Positions 12,794-24,263 of a DNA stretch of 32,593 nt are shown piece by piece. Below the pieces are notes generated by a model, which did no database searches, was not told the origin of the DNA, and saw only the letters and a program-made list of their open reading frames with translations. Position numbers and translations under genes: made by a program. The stretch covers positions 1-32,593 of the forward strand of contig BEXV01003522.1 in the NCBI GenBank assembly GCA_003118195.1, written 5' to 3'. Source of the DNA: Hemicentrotus pulcherrimus (Eukaryota > Echinodermata > Echinoidea > Camarodonta > Strongylocentrotidae). Every line of letters begins with the position of its first letter. The stretch's first letter is position 1.

Positions 12794-12896
12794 GGGGGGG
12801 GGGGGCGGCACGTGGACAAGTGCACTTTCATAATCAAAAGGTGGAAACAGAGAAGAGGGGGTAATAATACAATGAGGGGTGGGGGAGCGATTGGGC
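12794..12896 (+). repeat. Poly-G run and G-rich patch
   Basis: Twelve consecutive G at 12794-12805. About 45-90 bp further on are GAGGGGG, GAGGGGTGGGGG and TTGGG groups (12855-12896). Four or more G-runs within about 45 bp meet the usual pattern for a G-quadruplex on the plus strand. Proline-rich open frames on the minus strand here simply reflect the G-runs. Confidence 0.7.
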
Positions 12897-13632
12897 CGTT
12901 AAAGGTGGTATAAACCCCTTCCCTCACTATCCCACTAATCGGTGGCCTCGTTCGTTCGCATTTCATCCAAGTAGTAACACCTTTCTCCCCTCACCCCTTC
13001 CCCATTGTGCCAGTACTCCCTCAAACTGTAAAAGATGAAATCACATTCATATTTGCTTCACCAAAAAAAAGTAAATTATGTTTTTCCGTCGTGAGTTCAT
13101 ATCTACCCAAGACAAGTTCAACTATTTCACTATAATATAATATAATAATGTTCATCATGCGGATTCACAATGCTAATTAGGAAGAAAAAACCGAATAAAT
13201 GAATGTAGAAATATTATTGGTCAATCTCCACTGTAACTGTTCCCCTGGTGATCTAAACTGATTCAACGTTAACATTAATGATTTCTTTAAACAAAACGAC
13301 CCAGGCACTTTCAACAACAGGTAATTGTGGGTAACGAAATGTGACACTGGCATTACCAGCTTCATTTCCTGTTTTCCACAGTATATTTGATATCAGCGGA
13401 ATACGGGTATCGTTACCTCTTTAAAGGGACTTCGTCTTTATTAATGTACAATTTGATCTTACTATATAAAAAAAAAATAGAATGAGAACGTTTGTACACA
13501 CTTGTAAAGCAAGATGCAGCATGTTTAGAAGCTGAATGTAATGAAGTTTAGAGATGCAACCGAAAATCATTGAATGGTTTTCCTTCACCCTACACCGCAT
13601 CTAGTACAAAGAATAACGGCCACGTATAAGGA

Positions 13633-13682
13633 ATAAAATGTATCACAATTTAAAGGCATAAAATGTATCACAATTTCAAGGC
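13633..13682 (+). repeat. 25-bp tandem duplication
   Basis: Two adjacent 25-base units, 13633-13657 and 13658-13682, beginning ATAAAATGTATCACAATTT. They differ at a single base (A or C in the last third), so the duplication is recent or conserved. Confidence 0.95.
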
Positions 13683-15215
13683 ATTATCATGTATGTCCGT
13701 CATAAAAGATACTGATTGATATTTCTATAAGCTGTATGGGACTCATTGCGAAGGAAACGAAATCGTGTTCTCCGAGTAGGCCTGCAACGACATGAAAAGC
13801 TCAAGTTGATCTGCAAAGAAAACTTTACTTGGGTAAAGAATCTCCTTACCTTTTGCATTATTCAAGTTAAAATCGATCACCAGGATGTGACATTTCACAG
13901 ATTGCCATACAGTGAGTATCACATCAATTGATTTATTTAAAGCGGGAAAATAGCTGGAGCGTGATGCTGCTCAGATTTTTTTTCTTCTGATGTTCAGAGG
14001 AAAGTTTATGAGCATGTGTACAATTTGGCTATGACCATACCACGCTGCATCAGAACAACACTGCTAGACACATTCCAGAAACAGTTAAAACCTTCCATTT
14101 TTTAGGGGAAACTATTTCTTGCACAATAACTTATTTTTGTGAAAGTGATACTCCTTCTTGATATACCTATACTGTAACAGTGAGTCGTTCGTTGACCTTT
14201 AAAAAATAACCAACACACTCAATAGCTCACGATACAGACCTGTTACGTGTATGTCTTAATAGTTTTAAGATAAATTTAACCCCAATTATTATCAAACTCA
14301 TCAATTACAGTTTCCTCCACTCCGATAGAATTTGCCTTCAGTATAAAGAATAGGAAAAGCGGGTATCTGAATTGTTTTAAAACACGATCTCCTCATTTTC
14401 TCACTTAATGGAACATACCTGAATGAAATCAAAGAGAAAGATCATCACTATACAGTTACAAAAATAAAAGTTTAAATCTAGATATATGAAAAGCGTCTAT
14501 TTAAGACCCAGTTCTAAATAGCCATTACGCCGATTTCAAAGCATACTGTTTGCTCTTTAAAGGGAAAAAATAGCCTCGTCGATTTATCTTGACGGATACT
14601 TGCGCAATTTCAAGAGAGTTTTTTTTTTTTTTTTATAAGGTTGAGTATAAAATTTATTTGCCAGCGTTACGAAGTTTAGCCGTCAAAATGTTCTTTATAC
14701 GGCAATAAGAGGAAACATTAATAAGCCGGTTCGTAAAAAGCTTCGGAACGCATGACCCCCAAATATCCACACATATGTTGCACTATGGATACGTCCCACT
14801 TGTGCATTTAAGAATAATCACTGTCGAAGTGATAGACGTGCTTCATGAATACCTTTTGTTTGCCCTCTTGAGAAGAATACTTCCACCTCTGTATCAGATA
14901 AATGTACTGTATGTACATACATGAATACTAATTACATAACTTTCATGAGCACGATACGACTATTCGTCTCAATGGTTTTACAATTTGGGTCCGAATGACA
15001 TGCGCAAATCCTAAATACGAACTCGCTTATTGTTTTCAGGGATGCGTGACGAAATTCTTAAATCTCGCTGTGTAAGTGGCGCTTAAATTGAATATGAAAA
15101 AGGAAAGATGCATTAGAAGGGTGGCTCGGCAGACTAATCCAAAACTATTTTATATTTTTGCTCTTTTGTCGGAGTGACAGTTTTAGATTTGAATGTTGCT
15201 ATGGGTGTAATATTA
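13683..15215. other. AT-rich stretch without recognisable gene
   Basis: Only short open frames. A run of 16 T lies at 14619-14634. Confidence 0.5.
14619..14634 (+). repeat. Poly-T run (16)
   Basis: Homopolymer; could be the A-tail remnant of a minus-strand retroposon, but no retroposon body was recognised beside it. Confidence 0.9.
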
Positions 15216-15327
15216 GGGACTTTTAGATTTGCGTTGACTGATACGTGAGACGTCCATTCAAGTCAATGTACTAAAAGGACGTCGACAGTAGCAATTGACA
15301 TTGTCTTCGTGCGAATCTAAAAGTCCC
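15216..15327. mobile_element. Short MITE, 112 bp, with TA target duplication
   Basis: The left end GGGACTTTTAGATTTGC and the right end GCGAATCTAAAAGTCCC are inverted repeats with one mismatch over 17 bases. Both ends are directly flanked by TA (15214-15215 and 15328-15329), as expected for Tc1/mariner-type insertion. The interior carries a further inverted pair, GACGTCC and GGACGTC (about 15250-15286), so the whole unit can fold into a long hairpin. No coding capacity. TTAGGGAC/GTCCCTAA makes the apparent repeat slightly longer if the flanking bases are counted. Confidence 0.8.
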
Positions 15328-15765
15328 TAACATTTATATTGTGAACGTTGGTAAAAATCTATTGACATTTACTGATTTACGTCATAAAAATCAACCTATA
15401 AAGGTAACATAAAGGGCAACACTGTTAGATGACGTATGCAATTATTCCTAATGAAAGAATAAAAATGTTAGCAAAAAGGTTTGATGAAAAATGGATGTGA
15501 TATTTATGAAAAATTCAACTGTGGTAAAACAAGCATTCCTAAAGGACTATACGATAGTCACTAACGTTAACAAATACATTGAATGAATTCTTACATTAGT
15601 ATCACATAGTTTAACATGCGATCACATGAATAGTATTCGTTATTTTTGTTTAATATCGCTGAAGATAAAGCATGGTAGAAGCAAGGCATACAAAATTAAA
15701 TACCCCCAATACACGTCGGTGTATACATGTCGTCGGATCATAGAACGTCATCGCCTTTCAAAAAA

Positions 15766-15769
<4 letters not shown>

Positions 15770-15796
<27 letters not shown>
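15770..15796. repeat. (AT)n microsatellite
   Basis: Uninterrupted AT dinucleotides followed by ACATACATATAATAATT. Confidence 0.95.
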
Positions 15797-15801
<5 letters not shown>

Positions 15802-15847
15802 CATATAATAATTTAAAAAAATAAAAAACAAAACAATCTTCTTACCT

Positions 15848-15942
15848 CTCAAGGATACAACATTGACCGATGGCCCTGGCCACGCCAGAATCAATATTTT
15901 CTGCATCCCTTATTTTACGCAGCCGAAAAGGTCCCATCTTAT
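15848..15942 (-). CDS. Candidate short exon ending in a strong splice donor (unrecognised)
   Basis: On the minus strand, ATG at 15942 opens a frame with residues MGPFRLRKIRDAEN, then IDSGVARAIGQCCILER. It runs straight into CTTGAGAG/GTAAGA at 15848/15847, a near-perfect donor, in phase 2. The frame would stop at the TAA inside the donor if unspliced. An in-frame TAG lies three codons upstream of the ATG. The local base composition is more balanced than the surroundings. The plus strand is also open here (15870-16088), so the coding strand is not certain. It could be the first exon of a minus-strand gene, a later exon using a GATGCAG acceptor at about 15902, or chance. Confidence 0.25.
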
Positions 15943-16313
15943 CCTATCCATTTGTTAGTCGCATGTCTCAGCACTTACAAAGCGATTCACAAGATAACCC
16001 ACATATATATTTGGGCCACTCACTTCTAAATCACTTCATATACCCAGTTCCAACTATACGGACATGTATTCCTTACTACTTTATATGAATCCAGTTCATT
16101 AAAATCTATAACTTCAAGAGTGAATAAGATCTTACTTTTATGCACTATTCAGCGAATAAAATCATAGATATGTGACCTGATCTTTTATAATTTGATACTT
16201 CATAGTTTGTTTTACTTCTGATACGTAGACATATATATATACATTTATGTGATATATCGTATTTTCTTTATTTGTATTTTTGGAGAGGGGTGGACTTTTT
16301 GTGTATGATTGAA

Positions 16314-16342
16314 TGCGTGTGTATGTGCGTGCGTGCGTGCGC
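16314..16342 (+). repeat. GTGC/GCGT microsatellite
   Basis: GCGTGTGTATGTGCGTGCGT-type alternating tract. Confidence 0.9.
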
Positions 16343-19300
16343 TTATCCATTTGTGTTTCTGTATATCTTTTACGAACACTCTCTTTGTATCATCACACGC
16401 ATGTTGTTGATTATTAAAACATCTTCGTATTTCATAGGAACGATATATATGGTGTGCATGCATTTGTTAATTGTTCAATTCCCTGGAGGCTCGCCGAGAG
16501 TATAACTAAATGAAATACGTTTATACATCTCCGTCTGTCATCGGTGATGGGCTTGTGCGGTAATGACTGTAAACCTCTTCCATAAACTAATGCATTGATC
16601 ATAATTGGCATATAATGATCATAAGAATTACTTCGTATAGGTGATTGAGAAAATAGAAAATAAATAGGTTAAACCGGATGAGCTTTTCGTAAAAGGACCT
16701 TAGAAACGCGCCAACTAAACCCACATAAAGGTATTTTCAACTGTTTCTTTAAGACAAAATAGCAGTGAATTCTTCTGATGTGAGTGCAAACAGTTTTACA
16801 TGCCAACATCCGCCAGACTATAATTTAAGTCTCTTGATGAAACATCATCAGAATTTTATGGGATGATGATAATCTAGAGACTATGTGTCATACATTCTAT
16901 TCCTATTTGTTAGCCTTCACATGGAAGAGAAACGAATGACGCGTTTGCTAATACCAGCATTACAACAACGAAATTAGTTGGCGATTGAAAGGATCATTCT
17001 TCGCCGCCCCCTTTCCCATTCCGTTCTCACGGGTAGGGTTCAATCGTTCTAGGATTTTAAGATTCATGAGAAATTATCATATTACCGAATTCTGACCCCC
17101 GCGAAGGCATTGTAGCATTCCGTAAATACCTCTAAAATGGGTTGTTTACTGCTCATTTTCTTCCAGCGAGTGCAATAAATCTTGTAGAAAGGATATTTTT
17201 AAGAAGGAAAAAACAATGATTTCAAAGATAAAATGCTTGGGGTACTTTATAGACTGTGGAATCATATCCCACATTGGGGTTTAACAGATACCCTTTATCA
17301 CCGCCTCAGTGTCATACTCAAACGGACCTAGATATAATATTCCCACGAGCCATTTATTATTAGATCGTGAGGATTTGTTTTTGAACAATTGAATAATCGT
17401 GATACACACAATAACAGCAGCGCAGGATCTGGGTGCCTAATGCAAATATTGTAACTTGCGAGGCAGTGACATCGTCCTCACAAATAAGAACTTCTCCAGG
17501 TAAGAAAACCCGCTCTTCAGATTCGAACAGAAACGAAACACAACAATTATTACCAGTATTAGATAAGCTTGAAAAAGTACGCTGTTTATGAATTTCTGGC
17601 CAATTCGAGACTAAGCTCTCTGCCATTAAAATCGGTTTATGAAGAGATACTTAAATCATGGTAGGTCCATTCTTGAATGCAGAAAGGGATGCTTCTTCTT
17701 GATAAAACAATCTACCTCCATGGTCTCCAACAGTCAAACTACTTTTACTAATGAATAGCTTGTGGCGAGAATCTTAATTTGAATTACTTAAAGCGAAAAA
17801 ATGTCGAGGCAAGTTTGAAATATACCGAATAGTGCTTCGAAGCTACCAACCTCGCATGAAGCCTCGCGAAATACGAATATAATTATATGAAATACATTGT
17901 ACGACCATTCCTCTCCAATATACGCAAACCCTCACGCTCACGCACACAGATATCCAACTATAGAATACAAACAGAATACGCCATTTGAGGGTCTAGTATG
18001 GAAATGTTCTCAATTTCTGTTTTACATTTATCTGTGTGACTATACAAAGCACAAATATACGGTGCTGATTCTGTCCATTAAGCAGTAATTCCTACAGCAA
18101 ATCTAAAATCTGCGCGACGCGATCACACGTGATTAATGCTCTCTTATCGTGGTGGAGAATTGAGATTGAGAGGGAGGGAACTGAACTTGTCAGTATTCCA
18201 TTAAACTGTCACTTAAAACACGTGCCAATACATATCTGAGGAAAACTTCCCTGGCATTGCAATAAAAATGCAGAGCTTTGGATTTCAACTGACAACAACA
18301 CATCAATGCGACGTGCTCATTTACCAAGTGATATCGCATTCATGAACGTTCTAGCATTCAGGATAACCAAAATTGGAAATCAGATTTCATAATTAGGCGG
18401 TGACAAGGTTGTTGACATTATTTTGATTACGGGAACTCGATAACTGGAAATGGAAGGTTCGGTCATGTTAAGCAATCGAGATCTACCGCCTCTCAACAAT
18501 TTATTTAAGAATTAGCAAATGCCCTGAATGACCTCAAAATATCACAAATATTTGTAACAGGCAGGGGGTCCCCCTTTGCGCATTCGGAATAATTACTCTC
18601 AAAGTAATTATGCTTCAAACAAAACAAAATTGTTTCCTTTTTGAAAAGAATAGGGCCCCTGTATATCGGGAAAAGTATGATTCATGCATGAATGCATAAT
18701 TATTACATGACTTTGATATGAGGTATCCCGTTCTAGTATATAGATTTTACCGTTCAAAACGATGTCCTTTAAATGCTAATACATGGAATGAAACTCTAAT
18801 CGGGCTCATCAAAAGCCCGGTTCAATACTTTACAGACCAAATGACGATTGAAAGGTCTACTTTCAGATGACTTCGTGGATAACTGAGAAAATGCAACCAT
18901 AATGGAAATACCTAAAGTCGAGAAACCTTTCTCTGGCAATATAAACCCGAAAAGTACCCAAGATTCATGTGTTTGCGTATTAATTTTGTTTGGTTAATAT
19001 CTTAATAATTTTGTTTTAAACCTATATTATCAATACCTTTTTTCAACATTTTACCGGAAAGACATGAAAAATCATATGTCCATACAATTAAAAAAGGGCA
19101 TTGAAATACTTTAACAGCAATCCAACAAACAACTAAAAGCATGATTAATCACTTTAAAAGATTAGCCTACGTGGATTAATAAAAAAAACTGAAAGAGCGT
19201 GGGCATGGTCTGATATTGCATCCCCCATTTAATACCGTGGTTCACGTGATAAGTTAGCTAAGTATTATGTATCAATGAAATAAAAAGTTTCACTGAAATC

Positions 19301-21259
19301 ACTGAAATCCACTATTTTTATAGTCCCTTTAGTACCTACATGTAAATACATGCTTTCATGAAAGACAAGTGAGTACAGATTATCACAATGCCTACTTTTA
19401 CAACAACAAAAATGATCCAGGACTGAAGACTCAGTACATGTAAGCATGAAGAAATGTTAATGTATGCATGCACCAAAAGCAATGGTCTTTGGCTATGCAC
19501 AGTGATGGACAATGATAATGCGATTCAGAATACCCGCCAGGTAATTAAACACTAGTAGAGCTAGTTCTCAAATCATTTATAAGTTTATGAAATTTGAATG
19601 AATGGGGCCGATTTATACGCTACTTTAAGAACATACGTTAGATCTTGTGGCGAACAATATTGTTCACCAGTACATAAAAAAAGGAAGGTTGATAAAACAC
19701 TTACCTGAATTTCGATCTAATACAGGGGTTACCGAAATGGATACCTAGAATCATCCCCTACGCCTTACGTGTTATATTCATAAATATGCGCTTCGAAATG
19801 TTATCGGGAATACCCCAGGATTAGGATAAATATTCCAAGCCTAATCCCATGAGATGCCAGGTATAAAATAAATATGAATCGACAATAATATTCTTTCTTT
19901 CTCTATCCCTCCATTCGAAATCGTTTCTATAACTCGACTTTGGAAGGAGAAAAAAGCCACGGCAGCATAAATATACGCAGTCGTTAGGGTATTTTTAAAT
20001 GTTTGGATAAACTGACGGCCATTGCCGCTTGTAGCGAATAAACCGATCCTAAGCCCTAGATGAGATGTTATACACAGACAATGAGAATTACTCTTACCAG
20101 CCTATAATGCATTTCGCTATTACTGTCATCCATCTAAAGTGACATATACAACTTGGACTGAATCATATCATAGGTATACATATAAACATCAAGTATTCGG
20201 TTTATTTAACCTTGAAATACTTTGCAACAACAAAAAAAGAACAAACATTCGACAGTATTCAAGGGTTACTTGACGTCGGTGGCAAATTGAAATAATCTGG
20301 AATATAACCAGGAAAGTATTACCATTTTCTAATCTTCCCGTTTCCCTCTATTACTCCTTTTTTCTTGCCGAGTTTATCTTTGCTTTTCTCTACTTTTTCT
20401 AACCTAATTTTCTTAATTCAGGTTGGCCAACTGTAAATAAACGCTGATTAACCTCTTGATACCAAGGAGTAAAAATTTCATTCTTTCTCTTCATTTAATT
20501 CAAGTTCATGATTAAAACCACTGTTCGAAACAATTACCAGTCCAGAATTCATCAGCTCTATACTTCATAGTATCGGGCTAGCTAGTAATGTTACCCATTT
20601 TATTCATTCTCATTAATTTTACAGTGCACCATGATTCAGTACAATACTATTGGATCTAATTTTTAAAAACTTAGGAATGAAAAATATGCATTTAGTGTTT
20701 TACTTTAAATCCACTTCATCAATTATTTTGTCCTTTGTAATACGTGCCCTTCGCAAATTAAAATTAAAATACGTATTTGAAGAAAATATTTGAAGCTGTA
20801 TGATGGAGGCTTTTAGGCACCAGCATCGTGAAAACAATAACGTTCCATCGAATGAAACGACGAGGATTTGTAAGAAGGGATATTTTAACTTGATTTAGTG
20901 TACCCGTCCAGCGCGCTAATTATCCCAATTAATCTACCCATACCAGATTGTTTATAAAAGGGAAACCCCTAGAGGTATAGATTACTCTCCACCCGTTACC
21001 ATGGATGTTAAGGATGTACAGAATAAATGATTCATCGTTTAGCTTTATTCTCAGAAGATAATGTTTCTCAGGGCTTCAATAATTCATCTAGTTAATCACA
21101 TTCCCCACTTCAATTGATCAATATGCCTCTCGATAAAGAGGGTCGAGGCGCATAAAACTCCCCGTTCAATCAATCACTTTCTATTTGGTAGGTCATCCCC
21201 TCATATCGACGGAAAATACTCAGTAAGGGTTTATGGTAAAATAATAATAATTCACTGAA
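16343..21259. other. Long stretch without recognisable gene; possibly receptor intron 1
   Basis: No exon of the receptor family was recognised on the minus strand. Two isolated donor-like sites stand out: plus-strand CCAG/GTAAGA at 17500/17501 and minus-strand TTCAG/GTAAGT at 19706/19705. A perfect 11-base GGGGGTCCCCC lies near 18564-18574 and a CGGGCT/AGCCCG hairpin near 18800-18819. If the receptor gene extends left with a large first intron, this is intronic. Confidence 0.4.
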
Positions 21260-22155
21260 ATGAATTCCTCTGTCGTGAAAGATGCACGGATGACCACGCT
21301 CGTATGCACAACATTGGCATTGGTAATGAACCGTAAGGTTGGGTTGGGGTATAATAGGGTGGATCTCTGTAGACTTGATAAATGGCTTCACAGGTGGCCA
21401 TCCCTTTATCGGCCACCGAATAAGCGCAGGTCATCCTTACCAATGGATACCAAGGGAGACATCCACGACCCCTTTATCTACACCTTTCCTCGCAACCCAA
21501 AGATGGAAGTTCCAGATAAGAGCTATCTGTGTTATATTCAGTAATATATAGCAAATGAGTTCGTGGAGAAAAGAAGATGGTTTTTCATTCATGACATCCA
21601 TTTCTTCCCATTTCCGCGCCCTAGTTTGATTCTACCCTAGTCTTGAACTGAAACATGCTGCTCGATGACCTTTCAGAGACCACGGGTTGGCTTGTTGGCC
21701 TAGTTGTACGGCCATTGGTGGCACAGTGAATAGGAAATGGGAGGTGAATGAGTCGCTGGAAATTATTTCTGTCTAAGATGTGGCCATTGAAAGGTGTGAT
21801 GGTAATTTGTCACGTCGAACGTGGTTTCACACCTTGTTAGACAGTCTGTGTTTGTGTTTGTTCGTTCACCTAAAAGGAATATCCCCACCTTTGGACTTTC
21901 TCCCTACGATCATGGCTCATTTATGGCAGCACTGTCACTCTTGCCCTTGGCGTTGTGGGAAAAGGGTGCCATGTTCTAAATAAAGATGTGGCTTCACCAA
22001 AGTTATGATAGCTGTTAATAGCGTTGTCTCAGTGCTGCGAAATGGTCAAGAATATCGGGTAATTCATTTATAATGAATAATACAATGTTTTGAGCAAGGT
22101 TGGTGGTTACACCACGTATTCTTTCGACAGGGTTATTTGGTCGTACAAAAAGTCT
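21260..22155. other. Less AT-rich segment of unknown nature
   Basis: Bases about 21280-21540 and 21650-21990 are more GC-balanced than the surroundings and hold overlapping open frames on both strands (for example 21260-21544 plus and 21252-21443 minus). GGTCATCC/GGCCATCCCTTTATC-like words recur at about 21186, 21391 and 21428. None of the translations resembles a known family. A decayed transposon is more likely than a gene, given the hammerhead-like motif next to it. Confidence 0.35.
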
Positions 22156-22230
22156 CACTCACGCTCTATATCGACGTTTCGATAGTGGGTGGTAGGTCTA
22201 TGGTTGTACCTACCGTCTTCAGAATGAGTG
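22156..22230 (-). ncRNA. Degenerate hammerhead-ribozyme-like motif (possible Penelope-type element relic)
   Basis: Read on the minus strand, CTGAAGA (22222-22216) fits the hammerhead core CUGANGA, and CGAAACGTC (22181-22173) fits the GAAA...UH half with a minimal stem III. Between them GGTAGGT and ACCTACC can pair (22214-22208 with 22197-22191); alternatively GGTAG pairs with CTATC directly before GAAA. The flanks CACTCA (22230-22225) and TGAGTG (22161-22156) pair perfectly as an outer stem I. An extra C before stem II and unpaired bases in stem I mean it is probably not an optimal ribozyme. Penelope-like retroelements are known to carry hammerheads with very short stem III; no reverse transcriptase was seen here. 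Confidence 0.35.
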
Positions 22231-23695
22231 TTGGATTGGGGGGAAGGGGAGCATACGTGAGTCCTTTTCAGGACCACCTAACCCTGTAGTAAGAATACGG
22301 CAAATTTGGCTCAAACCTATCCTCACCCTGGAATCCTTCAATGATTACATAACACCATGCTGATTTGGGACAGGGATGAGAAAATGGATAGAATCGATTG
22401 CGTTTTTGTTCTTTGTCTGCCTGATATGCGTATGATATGTCATCAGAGATTCTCTGAGGAGCTCGGTCATACATTTTCGAATGGTAGGATTTCCCACAAA
22501 CAAGACCATCGAGATGAGTGTACATCCAGTACATGATCAGAAGTGACGGCTTACACGTGGGTGTATGGAGAATGCTATATTAAGATGTATGCATTATGAT
22601 TTCTTTTTTTTTTTCTTTCTCTTTTCACCAAAGCTTGATCCCTTCTCGTTGTACTAGTTTTCACTTACCAAGCGTTTATGTTAATGTTCAAGCGATCTAT
22701 CATTGTTCGAGTGGCCAAAATACATGCGAAGCATACTGTAAGTCGCTTTGCATCAGGAGGGGGATTCGCTGTGTGAAATACTTTGTGGATCGCATAGGGT
22801 TGATCTAACCAATAGACCATCTTTGTAATCAAATGTATTACCTAAATCTTTCCCAAGTGCCATTTTAGAAATTATTTAATTCAAATGTTATGAATAATTG
22901 TATGTCAATAGTCAGAATGCAAATTGCATATATCAATTGTCGATAGGTCGGACAAACATCATGGCTTGTCCTACCTAAAACATGTAATGTATACAATTCT
23001 GAGTAATGAAATTCAATTATGTAAAAATGAAATGATTTGTACTGAGGCACTTAGCGATGATTTATGAATTACATTTGATTATATTACAATAATGATCTAT
23101 TAAGAGTCGATTAATTTTCCAGGAAGAGTAACAATACACCATGTCAGTACGATAAAAAGCTGTGTTTTTACTATAATCCTGTTTAAAAAGGATGTGATGA
23201 GAGGAGGAGCGGGGCATATAAGTCGGTGGTAATCAATAAGCTACTTCAGCATTTCCTGTGATACTCATCATGAATTTATTGGACTACTTCAGATTTTTCT
23301 TTTAAATATGAAATACATGTCTATTGTATCATGCAGACTTGTCGTATCGGTATTTCACTCCCCCTTCAGCCATTAATATTATGAAGTGGAGGCATCAATT
23401 AAGAAATTGAATAATATTGTATTTCGCCTAGGGATCACTATGTTGATAAAATATTGGTTTCTTCGAGGCATCATAAACGTCGAGAAGGGGATTGGAGGTG
23501 GAGAAAACGTTTAAGCTTACGGGGTTGAAACAAAAACAACTTTGCTTTTAACAGTTTGAAACCCTGTCGGTTAGAGATTTATTTATAATCCGTGGGTTGA
23601 GTTTTGATTTATAACATTTGAGTACTTTGTTAGAGTGACGATGTTTGCTTGTGGGAAATCAGTTTAGGAAGATAGTGAGTATATAGTGCTAGAGA
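22231..23695. other. Stretch without recognisable gene
   Basis: An 88-codon minus-strand open frame (22268-22534) lies directly upstream, in minus orientation, of the hammerhead-like motif. It contains Trp, Cys and Tyr and reads fairly protein-like, but matches nothing I recognise and lacks a GIY-YIG motif. A T-rich tract lies at 22601-22628. The rest is AT-rich. Confidence 0.4.
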
Positions 23696-23765
23696 TATTA
23701 GCCTGGCTGAAAGTCAAAGGCTCGAAGCTGACACGCAGACAAGTGGGTTCAAAATCGACACAGTC
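23696..23765 (+). mobile_element. Possible decayed tRNA-like SINE head
   Basis: TATTAGCCTGGCTGAAAG resembles a box A region, GCTGACACGCAGAC an anticodon-arm region, and GTGGGTTCAAAATC a box B, in the right order and spacing for a tRNA-derived SINE. The D-arm is badly altered and no body or tail is recognised, so this is tentative. Confidence 0.3.
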
Positions 23766-24263
23766 TATAGCTTCGAGGAAATTCATAACTTTTAAATTTT
23801 TGAATATGCGTGTCATTAATTTTGCGAGTACATGCAGTTCAATTAAGTGAATGCATTTTAGGTGGAACCGCCTGGTGGTCCATTAGTGTGCGTCGAGGCC
23901 ATCTGCAACCCGAGGCACTATCCTTGAATGAATGCATTTAGTAACTCTGTAGTGATGATGAGTAAGAGAAGTTTTCTTCCTACATCAGGCCTCATCATTG
24001 TATGGCAACCATTCCCATAACCTTTACTCGGTTTCTTTATAACCAAACCTTTACGAAAATGTTAACGTCCAATGAGATGAAACCAGCTAGGTTTTAACCA
24101 ACCATTATTGTTAAAATAATATCTTAAACATTCAAAATTTCCGACGGTTGTCCTAATCAATATTTTTGGCTCATTATTATACCACACAAAGGAAATGTTT
24201 GATATAAATGTGAAAGAGGGGGCACGGTAAAGTTCGGGGGGAAATAGAAGAAATAAATCTTAC
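23766..24263 (-). other. Start of receptor intron 1
   Basis: The GTAAGA donor of the receptor exon is at 24263-24258 on the minus strand. The following sequence is AT-rich and reading frames close within about 35 codons, as expected for intron. The next exon was not found. Confidence 0.6.

Noticed and set aside
18800..18819. GC hairpin resembling a bacterial terminator
   Set aside because: The window is eukaryotic; there is no gene end here and the stem is only about six base pairs.
22596..22808. Plus-strand exon after the T-rich tract, ending at CT/GTAAGT near 22738
   Set aside because: Acceptor is ambiguous, donor lacks the usual exon-side G, and the peptide is not recognisable.
24157..24263. 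Extension of the receptor frame by 35 codons past the donor
   Set aside because: Family similarity stops at the GTAAGA donor and the extension reads as intron.
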